From: CAYJRW01 sp964372865
GTDB lineage: Bacteria; Patescibacteriota; Minisyncoccia; Minisyncoccales; 2-12-FULL-40-12
DNA length: 13,429 nt
NCBI GenBank assembly: GCA_964372865.1
Contig: CAYJRW010000014.1
Coordinates: forward strand, 1-13,429
Direction: 5' to 3'
A model generated the notes under the pieces. That model had not been told where the DNA came from, did no database searches, and was given only the letters and a program-made list of their open reading frames with translations. Both the position numbers and the translations under genes were made by a program. This document shows positions 13,187 through 13,429 of the stretch, piece after piece; position 1 is the first letter of the stretch, and every line of letters begins with the position of its first letter.

Positions 13187-13198
13187 ATTTTTGATAAT
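13172..13198 (+). promoter_or_regulatory. Possible promoter of tRNA-Leu
   Basis: -35 TTGAAA (13172-13177), a short 15-nt spacer, -10 GATAAT (13193-13198). The start would fall about 2-4 nt before the tRNA 5' end. The -35 lies in the last codons of topA. The spacer is suboptimal, so read-through from topA with processing is also possible. Confidence 0.35.
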
Positions 13199-13208
13199 CT
13201 AAATCTGT

Positions 13209-13295
13209 GCCTGGGTGGCGGAACTGGTTTACGCGTACGACTCAAAATCGTATGAGAGCAATCTCGTGTGGGTTCGAGTCCCACCCCAGGCACCA
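13209..13295 (+). tRNA. tRNA-Leu (anticodon CAA), CCA encoded
   Basis: Acceptor GCCTGGG (13209-13215) pairs with CCCAGGC (13285-13291), followed by discriminator A and an encoded CCA (13293-13295). The D stem is GCG/CGC, the anticodon stem TACGA/TCGTA, the loop CTCAAAA with anticodon CAA (13243-13245), reading UUG. A long variable arm (GAGA-GCAA-TCTC) gives the type II shape of leucine tRNAs, and the T arm is GTGGG-TTCGAGT-CCCAC. All stems pair fully by hand. Confidence 0.97.
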
Positions 13296-13327
13296 GAATT
13301 TGACTTTCAGGGATTTTGCCGACCAGA

Positions 13328-13422
13328 GCCGCGGCGCGACGCGCCGCGGCATAGGGAAACACTGGCTCGCCAGCCACGGCGCGGCTCGCCAAGCGCAGGT
13401 TCGAGCCAAAGATTTCTTTGGC
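13328..13422. repeat. GC-rich palindrome cluster downstream of tRNA-Leu
   Basis: Three hairpins in a row: GCCGCGGCGC-GAC-GCGCCGCGGC (13328-13350, 10-bp all-GC stem), TGGCT-CGCC-AGCCA (13363-13376) and GCCAAAG-ATTT-CTTTGGC (13405-13422). GGCTCGCC is directly repeated (13364-13371, 13383-13390). The composition differs sharply from the AT-leaning genes beside it. The first stem could stop transcription of the tRNA, but no T-run follows. I see no convincing gene in 13296-13429. Confidence 0.8.
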
Positions 13423-13429
13423 AGCAACC

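Noticed and set aside
13030..13392. A minus-strand reading frame of 120 codons containing GVGLEPT, overlapping tRNA-Leu and the end of topA
   Set aside because: It reads the antisense of a tRNA gene; the GVGLEPT pattern is the known false translation of leucine/serine-type tRNAs. It also covers topA zinc-ribbon codons.
1..13429. CRISPR array, transposase, toxin-antitoxin or phage genes
   Set aside because: No regularly spaced repeats and no matching protein motifs were seen on either strand.

Overview
This window looks like a piece of a small-genome bacterium of the Candidate Phyla Radiation (Patescibacteria), most likely Parcubacteria-like. I infer this from the gene styles, not from any search: an unusually short peptidyl-tRNA hydrolase, a Mfd cut down to about 660 residues, a surface protein built from WKTYRNE-YGFEVRYP modules, very tight gene spacing and AT-leaning housekeeping genes. 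TGA serves as a normal stop (ftsA, mfd, pth, yqeY-like gene), so nothing suggests the TGA=Gly code of some CPR groups.

Layout. A long minus-strand array runs from 7649 down to the left edge. Its first unit is lepB-hisS-HIT-rpsU (gaps of 2-4 nt). Next come a GatB/YqeY-domain gene and, coupled by an ATGA overlap, a membrane-anchored duplicated-module protein. Then follow a secreted three-repeat DUF5666-like protein, ybeY, and the division pair ftsA-ftsZ, also joined by an ATGA overlap; ftsZ runs off the left edge. On the plus strand pth, mfd, dprA and topA follow from 7707 to 13186, and a tRNA-Leu(CAA) with encoded CCA follows topA. A 57-bp gap at 7650-7706 holds two back-to-back promoters for lepB and pth. 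No gap exceeds 300 bases.

Functions. The window joins cell division (FtsA/FtsZ), ribosome and translation maintenance (YbeY, bS21, HisRS, Pth, tRNA-Leu), protein export (LepB) and DNA topology, repair and uptake (Mfd, DprA, TopA). The two extracytoplasmic proteins between the YqeY-like gene and ybeY are the accessory part. They are visibly richer in G+C than the surrounding housekeeping genes.

Most notable: (1) a Cys in the GTP-binding signature of FtsZ (GGGTCTG); (2) an 11-bp perfect inverted repeat inside ftsZ; (3) a stripped-down Mfd lacking most N-terminal domains and the C-terminal domain, with DDEQ in place of DEEQ, driven by a perfect TTGACA-17-TATAAT promoter that would make a nearly leaderless mRNA; (4) the same leaderless arrangement for lepB and pth; (5) a small family of intergenic palindromes and GCGAAC/TCAGCGAA words that also appears in frame inside mfd; (6) a GC-rich palindrome cluster just after the tRNA. 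I found no CRISPR array, transposase or complete undescribed multi-gene system.
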